Origin: JAAURS01 sp031362245
GTDB lineage: Bacteria > Cyanobacteriota > Cyanobacteriia > Thermosynechococcales > Thermosynechococcaceae
DNA: 5,215 bases
Direction of reading: 5' to 3'
Assembly: GCA_031362245.1 (NCBI GenBank)
Contig: JANLSD010000153.1
Span: 1-5,215, forward strand
Below are positions 1 to 4,317 of this stretch, in pieces. The notes beneath the pieces were generated by a model. That model ran no database searches, had not been told where the DNA came from, and saw only the letters and a list, made by a program, of their open reading frames with translations. Both the position numbers and the translations under genes were made by a program. How positions within the stretch are numbered: the first letter of the stretch is position 1; each line of letters starts with the position of its first letter.

Positions 1-252
1 ACCGCGCCCGTCGACGAAGAACGTATCGGTTCCGGCACCACCGGTCAGGAAGTTTGATCCGGTGCCGCCATCCGGAAACCCTTTGGGTCCAGAAAACACG
101 GTTAGACAAACACGACCATTTGTATTCCTGAGGCTATTAAACTTAACGACAAGATTGCTCGTGTAGCCTGCTTCAGCAGAGGAAATAGACAATAGGGGGA
201 CACTGACGATGGCCATAAATCCGCACACGGCTACAAAATGCTTGAAATTCAC
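1..252 (-). CDS. Secreted DUF2141-like protein start fused to RTX-like repeat, partial
   Basis: Seen: 84 open codons run from a GTG start at 252 off the left window edge. AAAGGA lies 6 nt upstream, supporting this start. Residues 1-28 form a Sec signal peptide: basic start (NFKH), hydrophobic core (FMAIVSVPLLSI) and a likely cut after SSAEA. Residues 33-61 (SNLVVKFNSLRNTNGRVCLT, then VFSGPKGFPD) match the opening of DUF2141 domains, small exported proteins of unknown function. From about residue 62 the text changes to GGTGSNFLTGGAGTDTFFVD, which resembles RTX/hemolysin-type Gly-Asp calcium-binding repeats, not the usual DUF2141 continuation. Inference: either a genuine domain fusion, a recombination, or a misassembly near a contig end. 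The cell location is probably periplasmic or extracellular. I am confident of an exported reading frame, less so that both halves belong together. Confidence 0.6.
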   Translation of the reverse strand, partial: MNFKHFVAVCGFMAIVSVPLLSISSAEAGYTSNLVVKFNSLRNTNGRVCLTVFSGPKGFPDGGTGSNFLTGGAGTDTFFVDGRG

Positions 253-258
253 GATAAA

Positions 259-264
259 TCCTTT
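259..264 (-). promoter_or_regulatory. Ribosome binding site of the 252 GTG start
   Basis: On the minus strand AAAGGA stands 6 nt before the GTG at 252-250. The next in-frame ATG, codon 13, would cut the signal peptide in half, so this site together with the intact signal peptide decides the GTG start. Confidence 0.55.
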
Positions 265-275
265 GCCACTCACAC

Positions 276-281
276 CTTATA
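276..281 (-). promoter_or_regulatory. Possible -10 element for the leftward secreted-protein gene
   Basis: The minus strand reads TATAAG (within AGAATATAAGG) 24 bp upstream of the GTG at 252. I see no good -35 hexamer 16-18 bp further upstream, so this is a weak call that rests on the -10 alone. Confidence 0.25.
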
Positions 282-410
282 TTCTGACTGTGCCCAGCCT
301 TCGGATGTTTCCTTAAGCTCAGGCTTTTGTGATGTTAACCCGAGATGGTCGCAATGATTGACGGTTGTGGCGTAAACTTTCAAGGGTGATCTTTATAGGC
401 ATTACCCGTC

Positions 411-764
411 ATGGCTCTGCAGGTTTATGGCATCCCAAATTGTGGCACCTGTAAGAAGGCGTTTCAGTGGCTGGAGGGTCGCAATATTAGCTATGAATTC
501 ATCAACACCAAAGAGCAACCACCCTCCCGTGACCTTATTCAAGAATGGGTTGAAGCCCTGGGAGAAAAGCCTTTACGCAATACCTCTGGACAGTCTTACC
601 GCGCCCTTGGGGATACAAAACAAACCTGGAGTGATGAGCAATGGGTGGAGGCATTTGCCCAAGACGCGATGCTGATTAAGCGTCCGATCTTTGTAAAAGA
701 TGGCAAAGCGGTCATGTCAGGGTTCCGTGCCAGTGAAGCGGTGTTGAAAGACATCCTGGGTTAA
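411..764 (+). CDS. Spx/MgsR/ArsC-family thioredoxin-fold protein
   Basis: This 117-residue protein is full length for the family. Seen: a thioredoxin-like start (VYGIPNCGTCKKA) with a CxxC pair at Cys11 and Cys14, the NTSG-x-x-YR motif at 57-64, and KRPIFV at 90-95 containing Arg91 and Pro92, a typical ArsC-fold signature. Known of the family: ArsC-fold proteins include glutaredoxin-dependent arsenate reductases, the Spx and MgsR regulators that bind RNA polymerase under disulfide stress, and uncharacterised YffB-type proteins. Both cysteines being present makes a redox role plausible, but the sequence alone does not choose between reductase and regulator. There is no arsenic-resistance neighbour (no arsR, arsB or acr3), which argues mildly against a dedicated arsenate reductase. 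The ATG at 411 fits the family's N-terminus; no strong ribosome binding site precedes it (only AUAGG about 11 nt upstream). Confidence 0.9.
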   Translation: MALQVYGIPNCGTCKKAFQWLEGRNISYEFINTKEQPPSRDLIQEWVEALGEKPLRNTSGQSYRALGDTKQTWSDEQWVEAFAQDAMLIKRPIFVKDGKAVMSGFRASEAVLKDILG

Positions 765-798
765 AACCGTTAACCCTACACAGAGCGGTAATCTTTAG

Positions 799-806
799 GC
801 GATCGC
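799..806. repeat. HIP1 octamer GCGATCGC
   Basis: A perfect copy of the highly iterated palindrome of cyanobacteria. Other perfect copies lie at 1157-1164 in recA and at 3201-3208, 3761-3768 and 3813-3820 in hisZ. Five in 5.2 kb is far above random expectation for an octamer (about one per 65 kb) and is the best taxonomic signal in the window. Confidence 0.9.
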
Positions 807-858
807 CCCCAAACCCAAAGCCTTTGCGAAAATAAACCGATCCACCAAAGTTGTCGCA

Positions 859-864
859 TACAAT
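859..864 (+). promoter_or_regulatory. Possible -10 element of recA
   Basis: TACAAT differs from TATAAT at one base. The -35 region 17 bp upstream (ACCGAT, 836-841) is poor. If used, transcription would begin near 871, downstream of the TTG at 851, which would leave only the starts at 893, 896 or 911 usable for recA. Confidence 0.3.
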
Positions 865-910
865 AAAGACTCATCTTTTGACCCAATCAACCGTGATGGC
901 TAATAGACCC

Positions 911-1978
911 ATGTCCACTGAAATCACCGCTAATCCAGAAAAGCAAAAAGCCCTCAACATCGTCCTCACGCAGATTGAGCGATCCTTTGGGAAAGGAGCC
1001 ATCATGCGGTTGGGGGATGCCACCCGGATGCGGGTTGAAACCATTCCCAGCGGCTCCTTAACCCTAGACTTAGCTCTAGGCGGCGGTCTCCCCAAAGGGC
1101 GCGTCGTTGAACTCTACGGCCCAGAAAGCTCCGGTAAGACGACGCTGGCCCTCCATGCGATCGCCGAAGTCCAAAAAGCAGGGGGAGTCGCCGCCTTTGT
1201 GGACGCAGAACACGCCCTGGATCCGACTTATGCAGCGGCGATCGGTGTCGATATTGATAACCTCCTCGTCGCCCAGCCCGACAACGGCGAAGCAGGGCTT
1301 GAAATTGTAGACCAGCTCGTGCGCTCCACTGCCGTTGACTTGGTTGTGATTGACTCCGTTGCCGCTCTCGTCCCCCGTGCTGAAATTGAAGGCGAAATGG
1401 GCGATGTCCACGTCGGATTGCAGGCCAGATTGATGAGTCAAGCCCTCCGCAAAATCACCGGAAATATTGGCAAAACAGGCTGTACCGTCTTCTTCTTAAA
1501 CCAGCTACGCCAAAAAATTGGTATCAGCTACGGCAACCCTGAAACCACCACAGGGGGTAATGCCCTGAAGTTCTATGCGTCCGTTCGCCTAGACATTCGC
1601 CGCATTCAAACCCTCAAAAAAGGCACCGAAGAATTTGGGATCCGTGCCAAGGTCAAGGTCGTCAAAAACAAAATTGCGCCCCCTTTCCGCATTGCTGAAT
1701 TTGACATCATTTTTGGTTCGGGCATTTCTTCCCTTGGCTGCATTTTAGACATCGCTGAAGAAACCAACATCATCGTCCGTAAAGGCGCTTGGTATAGCTA
1801 CAACGGCGACAACATTGGTCAAGGCCGTGATAACACGATTAAGTACATGGAAGACAAACCAGACTTTGCCAAGGAAGTTGAAAAGCTAGTGCGCCAAAAA
1901 CTAGATGGCGGCGCAGTGGTATCCGCCAACTCCGTCGTCCCTGGTGAAGTACACGCCGAGGATGAAGACGAGGAATAG
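911..1978 (+). CDS. recA: RecA recombinase
   Basis: RecA is the cytoplasmic ATP-dependent strand-exchange protein of homologous recombination. It coats single-stranded DNA and, where an SOS system exists, triggers LexA self-cleavage. From the ATG at 911 it has 355 residues, the usual length. Seen: Walker A GPESSGKT (70-77), the catalytic glutamate in FVDAEHALD (Glu100), Walker B LVVIDS (Asp148), loop L1 around EIEGEMGDVHVG, NQLRQKIG leading into DNA-binding loop L2 with ETTTGGNALKFYASVRLDIR, the ATP-cap KNKIAPPF, and a short acidic tail ending EDEDEE. The frame is open upstream to a TTG at 851, with a GTG at 893 and an ATG at 896. I chose 911 because MSTEITANPEKQKAL aligns in length with cyanobacterial RecA N-termini as I remember them; none of the starts has a good ribosome binding site. 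No intein or frameshift is seen. Confidence 0.97.
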   Translation: MSTEITANPEKQKALNIVLTQIERSFGKGAIMRLGDATRMRVETIPSGSLTLDLALGGGLPKGRVVELYGPESSGKTTLALHAIAEVQKAGGVAAFVDAEHALDPTYAAAIGVDIDNLLVAQPDNGEAGLEIVDQLVRSTAVDLVVIDSVAALVPRAEIEGEMGDVHVGLQARLMSQALRKITGNIGKTGCTVFFLNQLRQKIGISYGNPETTTGGNALKFYASVRLDIRRIQTLKKGTEEFGIRAKVKVVKNKIAPPFRIAEFDIIFGSGISSLGCILDIAEETNIIVRKGAWYSYNGDNIGQGRDNTIKYMEDKPDFAKEVEKLVRQKLDGGAVVSANSVVPGEVHAEDEDEE

Positions 1979-1988
1979 CAAACACACC

Positions 1989-2024
1989 GTAGGGGCGCAA
2001 ATCCTTCATCGGCGTCAACTTAAG
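1989..2024 (+). repeat. Left outer terminal inverted repeat
   Basis: This arm pairs with 2398-2433 at 29 of 36 positions; mismatches sit at arm positions 9, 13-16 and 22-23. It starts 10 bp after the recA stop codon. Confidence 0.8.
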
Positions 2025-2045
2025 GCGAAAACCATTGCCAACAAG

Positions 2046-2073
2046 AGATCCCCCCTACCCCCCCTTAAAAAGG
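2046..2073 (+). repeat. Second-level inverted repeat, left arm (AGATCCCC...TTAAAAAGG)
   Basis: These 28 bp match the reverse complement of 2325-2352 at 23 of 28 positions without gaps. AGATCCCC and CCCCCTTAAAAAGG are the shared blocks. It resembles the C-run/TTAAAAAGG repeats common between cyanobacterial genes. Unlike the right copy, it stops after AAAAAGG and lacks the rest of the hairpin, so it appears truncated. Confidence 0.7.
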
Positions 2074-2078
2074 CTACC

Positions 2079-2092
2079 GTGTACACACAAGT
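2079..2092 (+). repeat. Third-level inverted repeat, left arm GTGTACACACAAGT
   Basis: Perfect 14-bp inverted partner of 2268-2281. The pair bounds a 203-bp inner block (2079-2281). Each arm also contains the 8-bp palindrome GTGTACAC. Confidence 0.75.
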
Positions 2093-2110
2093 TGGATTCT
2101 CGCTGAAAAT

Positions 2111-2123
2111 CCTGCATTACCCC
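2111..2123 (+). repeat. Fourth-level inverted repeat, left arm CCTGCATTACCCC
   Basis: Perfect 13-bp inverted partner of 2223-2235, bounding a 125-bp core (2111-2235) rich in C- and G-runs. Confidence 0.75.
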
Positions 2124-2138
2124 CCTCAATCCCCCCTA

Positions 2139-2166
2139 TGCCCTTCGGGCAGGCTACGCCAACGGG
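2139..2166. repeat. Short palindromic repeat inserted between TA dinucleotides
   Basis: Twenty-eight bases carry a GCCC-TTC-GGGC hairpin (2140-2150) followed by AGGCTACGCCAACGGG. They sit inside a CCCCCCT(2131-2137)/AGGGGGG(2169-2175) inverted pair and are flanked by TA at 2137-2138 and 2167-2168. The GGCTACGCCAACG text recalls the short palindromic repeats scattered through Nostoc-like genomes; the assignment is from memory. Confidence 0.5.
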
Positions 2167-2192
2167 TAAGGGGGGAAGAATATGGACTGGCT

Positions 2193-2215
2193 CCCTCCCC
2201 TTACCAAGGGGAGGG
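2193..2215. repeat. Core hairpin, 10-bp perfect stem
   Basis: CCCTCCCCTT (2193-2202) and AAGGGGAGGG (2206-2215) pair perfectly around a 3-base ACC loop. This is the innermost level of the nested repeats. A strong RNA hairpin would form in transcripts from either strand; no T-run follows. Confidence 0.75.
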
Positions 2216-2222
2216 CTGGGGT

Positions 2223-2235
2223 GGGGTAATGCAGG
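2223..2235 (-). repeat. Fourth-level inverted repeat, right arm
   Basis: Perfect 13-bp inverted partner of 2111-2123 (GGGGTAATGCAGG on the plus strand). Confidence 0.75.
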
Positions 2236-2267
2236 GTGCTTGAACTTAGTCCTATCAGTCATTTCAG

Positions 2268-2281
2268 ACTTGTGTGTACAC
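2268..2281 (-). repeat. Third-level inverted repeat, right arm
   Basis: Perfect 14-bp inverted partner of 2079-2092 (ACTTGTGTGTACAC on the plus strand). Confidence 0.75.
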
Positions 2282-2286
2282 CGAGG

Positions 2287-2335
2287 CCTTAAAAAAGGGG
2301 GAACAAGAAATTTCTTAAAGTCCCCCTTTTTAAGG
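2287..2335. repeat. Hairpin with internal palindrome, possible transcription stop
   Basis: CCTTAAAAAAGGGGGA (2287-2302) pairs with TCCCCCTTTTTAAGG (2321-2335) with one bulged A. Its loop holds the perfect 12-bp palindrome AAGAAATTTCTT (2305-2316). It could slow or stop polymerase from recA or hisG, but neither side has a classic terminator T-run directly after the stem. Confidence 0.6.
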
Positions 2336-2352
2336 GGGATTGAAGGGGATCT
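2325..2352 (-). repeat. Second-level inverted repeat, right arm
   Basis: Inverted partner of 2046-2073 (23 of 28). It belongs to a longer copy that continues leftward into a self-complementary hairpin at 2287-2335. Confidence 0.7.
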
Positions 2353-2397
2353 AAACTTCAAGCGTTAGCCAGAAGCCCATTTGTCAGAGATTTTGAG

Positions 2398-2433
2398 CTT
2401 AAGTTGACGCTAATGAAATCCTTGTGCCCCTAC
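2398..2433 (-). repeat. Right outer terminal inverted repeat
   Basis: Inverted partner of 1989-2024. Read on the minus strand it begins GTAGGGGCACAAGG and ends GCGTCAACTTAAG. It lies 12 bp from the hisG stop codon. Confidence 0.8.
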
Positions 2434-2445
2434 AAAGATCAGAAA

Positions 2446-3087
2446 TTAGACGCCCACGATCGCCGGCTGGATCTTCTCCACCCAATCCTGAAGCCCATAG
2501 GTATTCAACCGATAGCTCAGTGGGTGGGCAATCAAACGGGCAGTGCTTTCGTACAGCACCTCTAGCTCCACCAACCCATTTTCTTTGAGCGTTCGCCCCG
2601 TAGACACTAAATCCACGATCGCCTCGGACATTCCCGTAATGGGTCCTAGCTCCACCGAACCATAGAGCGGAATAATTTCCACCGGGATATCAAGCTGGTC
2701 AAAATACTCCCGTGCACAGTTCACAAACTTAGACGCCACCCGACAGTAGGGCGGAAATTCCGCTGCTGAACGATAGGGACTAGAATCGGGCACCGCCACG
2801 GACATGCGGCAAAAGCCAAACCCTAGATTCCTCAAATGAGCCACCTTAGGCTGTTTTTCCTTCAGCACGTCATAGCCTGCCACCCCAAGATGGGCCTGTC
2901 CGTACTCGACGTACACCGGCACATCATGGGTTCTCACCAACAGCGCCTGCGCCCGCCCCGTTGGATCTGGGATTTGGAGCTGACGATTGCTAGAGTCTAA
3001 AAATGCGCTAAAGTCCAAGCCCGCAGCTTGGAATAGGCGAATACTGTCTTTGAGTAATGCGCCCTTGGGCAAAGCAACCGTTAACAT
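2446..3087 (-). CDS. hisG: ATP phosphoribosyltransferase catalytic subunit, short form
   Basis: HisG joins ATP and PRPP to make N1-(5-phosphoribosyl)-ATP, the first and feedback-controlled step of histidine synthesis in the cytoplasm. At 213 residues it is the short HisG_S form, lacking the roughly 80-residue C-terminal histidine-binding domain of long HisG; short forms work as a complex with HisZ, encoded just upstream. Seen: the N-terminal LPKGALLKDSI (6-16), DVPVYVEYGQAHLGVAGYDVL (55-75) and the PRPP-binding signature EAIVDLVSTGRTLKENGL (155-172). KGA replaces the KGR found in many bacterial HisG proteins; I recall KGA or KGE in cyanobacteria. ATG at 3087 has AAGG 7 nt upstream, overlapping the hisZ stop codon, which suggests translational coupling. 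The stop lies 12 bp from the repeat element. Confidence 0.97.
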   Translation of the reverse strand: MLTVALPKGALLKDSIRLFQAAGLDFSAFLDSSNRQLQIPDPTGRAQALLVRTHDVPVYVEYGQAHLGVAGYDVLKEKQPKVAHLRNLGFGFCRMSVAVPDSSPYRSAAEFPPYCRVASKFVNCAREYFDQLDIPVEIIPLYGSVELGPITGMSEAIVDLVSTGRTLKENGLVELEVLYESTARLIAHPLSYRLNTYGLQDWVEKIQPAIVGV

Positions 3088-3094
3088 GGAGCAG

Positions 3095-3098
3095 CCTT
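3095..3098 (-). promoter_or_regulatory. hisG ribosome binding site overlapping the hisZ stop
   Basis: Minus-strand TAAGG contains both the hisZ TAA stop (3099-3097) and the AAGG site (3098-3095), 7 nt before the hisG ATG. Ribosomes finishing hisZ would sit on the hisG entry site, which suits two proteins that assemble together. Confidence 0.6.
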
Positions 3099-4311
3099 AG
3101 GTCGAAGTTTCTACGGTCTCAATTGTGACAGAACCCGACGCACTCACCCAAGCAATTTGCTGAATCTGACGATGCTTCGCATAGATGCGGGTTTGATCGG
3201 GCGATCGCAGCTCCAGTTCAACCTCCACCCGAATCGGCTCTGCCCCAACCGCTTGTTGCCTTAACTGCTGGGCATGACGAAACGCCGCCGCCACTAAATC
3301 AGAAGACTCCGGCACCACCAGCCAGTGGCTGACCGCCGTCCGCTGGGGTAGCTGTCTCATCAACACCTGCTGCAAATCCTCCATATTGAGCGAGAACCCA
3401 ATGCCTGGAATCATCTGGCTTTGGGGATGATACAGCCCCACAAGCTGGTCGTAGCGCCCCCCTTGACCCAGCACTCGCTGACCGCTGAGGCTATCGCTGA
3501 CCACCTCAAACACCAGCCCTGTATAGTAATCAAAGGTTTGAATCAGGCTTAGATCGAGGGTAACAGAAGGATGTCCATCGATTAAATCCACTACAGACTT
3601 GAGCCGCTGCACCGCCGCCATCTGAGTGGCATCTAAAGACCATTGACTAATCTGCGCCAGTACCTCAACGGGCGTACCGCGCAAGTTCATTAGCTTTAAA
3701 GCACGATTGCGCAAATCAGGCTCTAGGGGGAGCTGCTCTAGCTCGACATGGTTGAGTTGGGCGATCGCCTCCCGCACCTTCCCCCGCAACGGCTTTGGAA
3801 AATCCCATAGGAGCGATCGCGTTAGACCCGCATCCCCTAAAACCAAATGCCAACGCTCCAATCCTAGGTTAGACAGTGCATCGGACAACAACAGTAGCAC
3901 CTCTGCATCCGCAGAGACCCCGCCCGCACCCAATAGCTCCACCCCACCTTGATAAAACTCATGCTGCCCATAGGTTTGTCCCGTAGGCTGCCGTCGAAAA
4001 ATATTCGCCATGTAGCAGAGCCGCTGCGGGTAAGTCTCCACCATGCGGGTTGCTGCCGCTCGCGCAATCGAAGCCGTCAGCTCAGGGCGTAGCCCTAAAA
4101 TGCCTTCCTCAGAATCCCACACCTGAATCACCGTCTCAGGCCGTACCGCTTCCCCTGCTACAAGGGTATCCAGTCGTTCCAGCGTTGGAGTGATAATGCG
4201 GTGATAACTCCAGCGGGTAAATATATCCTGAAGTCGTTGCTCAATCCAATGCTTTTGAGCCACATCTACGGGCAGCAAATCACGGGCACCCGTGGGAGGT
4301 TGATAAATCAT
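3097..4311 (-). CDS. hisZ: ATP phosphoribosyltransferase regulatory subunit (HisRS paralogue)
   Basis: HisZ is a histidyl-tRNA-synthetase paralogue without aminoacylation activity that activates short HisG and mediates histidine feedback. The 404-residue protein shows the class II synthetase core: PPTGARDLLP (5-14), GLRPELTASIAR (73-84), motif 2 around MANIFRRQP and GQHEFYQGGVELLG (101-128), TFDYYTGLVFEV (259-270) and GQGGRYDQLVGLY (282-294). Where HisRS enzymes have the catalytic Arg in RGLDYY, this protein has QTFDYY (Gln258), which supports a regulatory role. Residues about 326-398 look like a degenerate anticodon-binding domain. Adjacency to short hisG is the decisive context. The ATG lies 6 nt after the upstream gene's stop, with no clear ribosome binding site, so translation is probably coupled. 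Three of the five HIP1 sites lie within it. A true hisS is the only alternative and fits less well. Confidence 0.95.
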   Translation of the reverse strand: MIYQPPTGARDLLPVDVAQKHWIEQRLQDIFTRWSYHRIITPTLERLDTLVAGEAVRPETVIQVWDSEEGILGLRPELTASIARAAATRMVETYPQRLCYMANIFRRQPTGQTYGQHEFYQGGVELLGAGGVSADAEVLLLLSDALSNLGLERWHLVLGDAGLTRSLLWDFPKPLRGKVREAIAQLNHVELEQLPLEPDLRNRALKLMNLRGTPVEVLAQISQWSLDATQMAAVQRLKSVVDLIDGHPSVTLDLSLIQTFDYYTGLVFEVVSDSLSGQRVLGQGGRYDQLVGLYHPQSQMIPGIGFSLNMEDLQQVLMRQLPQRTAVSHWLVVPESSDLVAAAFRHAQQLRQQAVGAEPIRVEVELELRSPDQTRIYAKHRQIQQIAWVSASGSVTIETVETST

Positions 4312-4317
4312 GGGTCA

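Larger units (their letters stand above)
253..410. other. Divergent intergenic spacer
   Basis: These 158 bp separate two genes transcribed away from each other, so both promoters should lie here. The leftward side has a TATAAG candidate. The rightward side has TTGACG at 358-363, but no -10 hexamer at the right distance (TTTATA at 392-397 is 28 bp away). I see no strong hairpin, operator-like palindrome or small gene. Confidence 0.5.
765..910 (+). other. Spacer between Spx-like gene and recA, with HIP1 and possible recA promoter
   Basis: This spacer holds a HIP1 octamer (GCGATCGC, 799-806) and a TACAAT hexamer. I see no convincing terminator after the upstream gene; the arms around 816-826 (CAAAG/CTTTG) are too short. 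No LexA-type box (AGTAC-N-TGTTCT-like) is evident. Part of it, 851-910, is an open in-frame extension of recA from a TTG codon, discussed under recA. Confidence 0.5.
1989..2433. mobile_element. MITE-like composite element with 36-bp terminal inverted repeats
   Basis: Seen: 1989-2024 and the reverse complement of 2398-2433 match at 29 of 36 positions without gaps, beginning GTAGGGGC and ending GCGTCAACTTAAG. A weaker match continues about 18 bp inward. Between these ends lie at least three further nested inverted-repeat pairs. There is no transposase. The flanks (ACACACC left, AAAGATC right) show no target duplication I can recognise. Known: short intergenic repeats with GTAGGGGC ends are common in cyanobacteria. 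Inference: a non-autonomous element that was later invaded by other repeats, or a decayed insertion sequence. The arms have diverged, so it is probably not recent. Confidence 0.65.
1979..2445. other. Convergent intergenic region filled by repeats, no gene
   Basis: These 467 bp lie between the recA and hisG stop codons. Open frames exist on both strands, but their translations are low-complexity Pro/Gly/Lys strings from C- and G-runs, without family resemblance or start signals. Nearly everything from 1989 to 2433 can be assigned to inverted repeats, itemised separately. No canonical terminator (GC hairpin plus T-run) is evident, though several hairpins could stop transcription from either side. 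Confidence 0.8.

Noticed and set aside
358..397. Promoter TTGACG/TTTATA for the Spx-like gene
   Set aside because: The spacer is 28 bp, far from the usual 16-18 bp, and no -10 lies at the right distance.
411..764. Dedicated arsenate reductase arsC
   Set aside because: The fold fits, but there is no arsenic operon neighbour, and family-level sequence cannot separate reductase from Spx/MgsR types.
871..1441. Minus- and plus-strand open frames inside recA
   Set aside because: They are shadows of the strongly conserved RecA frame, with no independent protein features.
2074..2368. Overlapping open frames of 76-112 codons on both strands in the repeat region
   Set aside because: Their translations follow the C- and G-runs of the inverted repeats, have no recognisable family and no ribosome binding sites, and one overlaps the recA tail.
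1989..2433. CRISPR array
   Set aside because: The repeats are inverted and nested, not direct with regular spacers, and there are no cas genes.
3707..4067. Open frames on both strands within hisZ
   Set aside because: They lie wholly inside a well-supported HisZ sequence, and their translations are Ser/Arg/Pro-rich shadow text.
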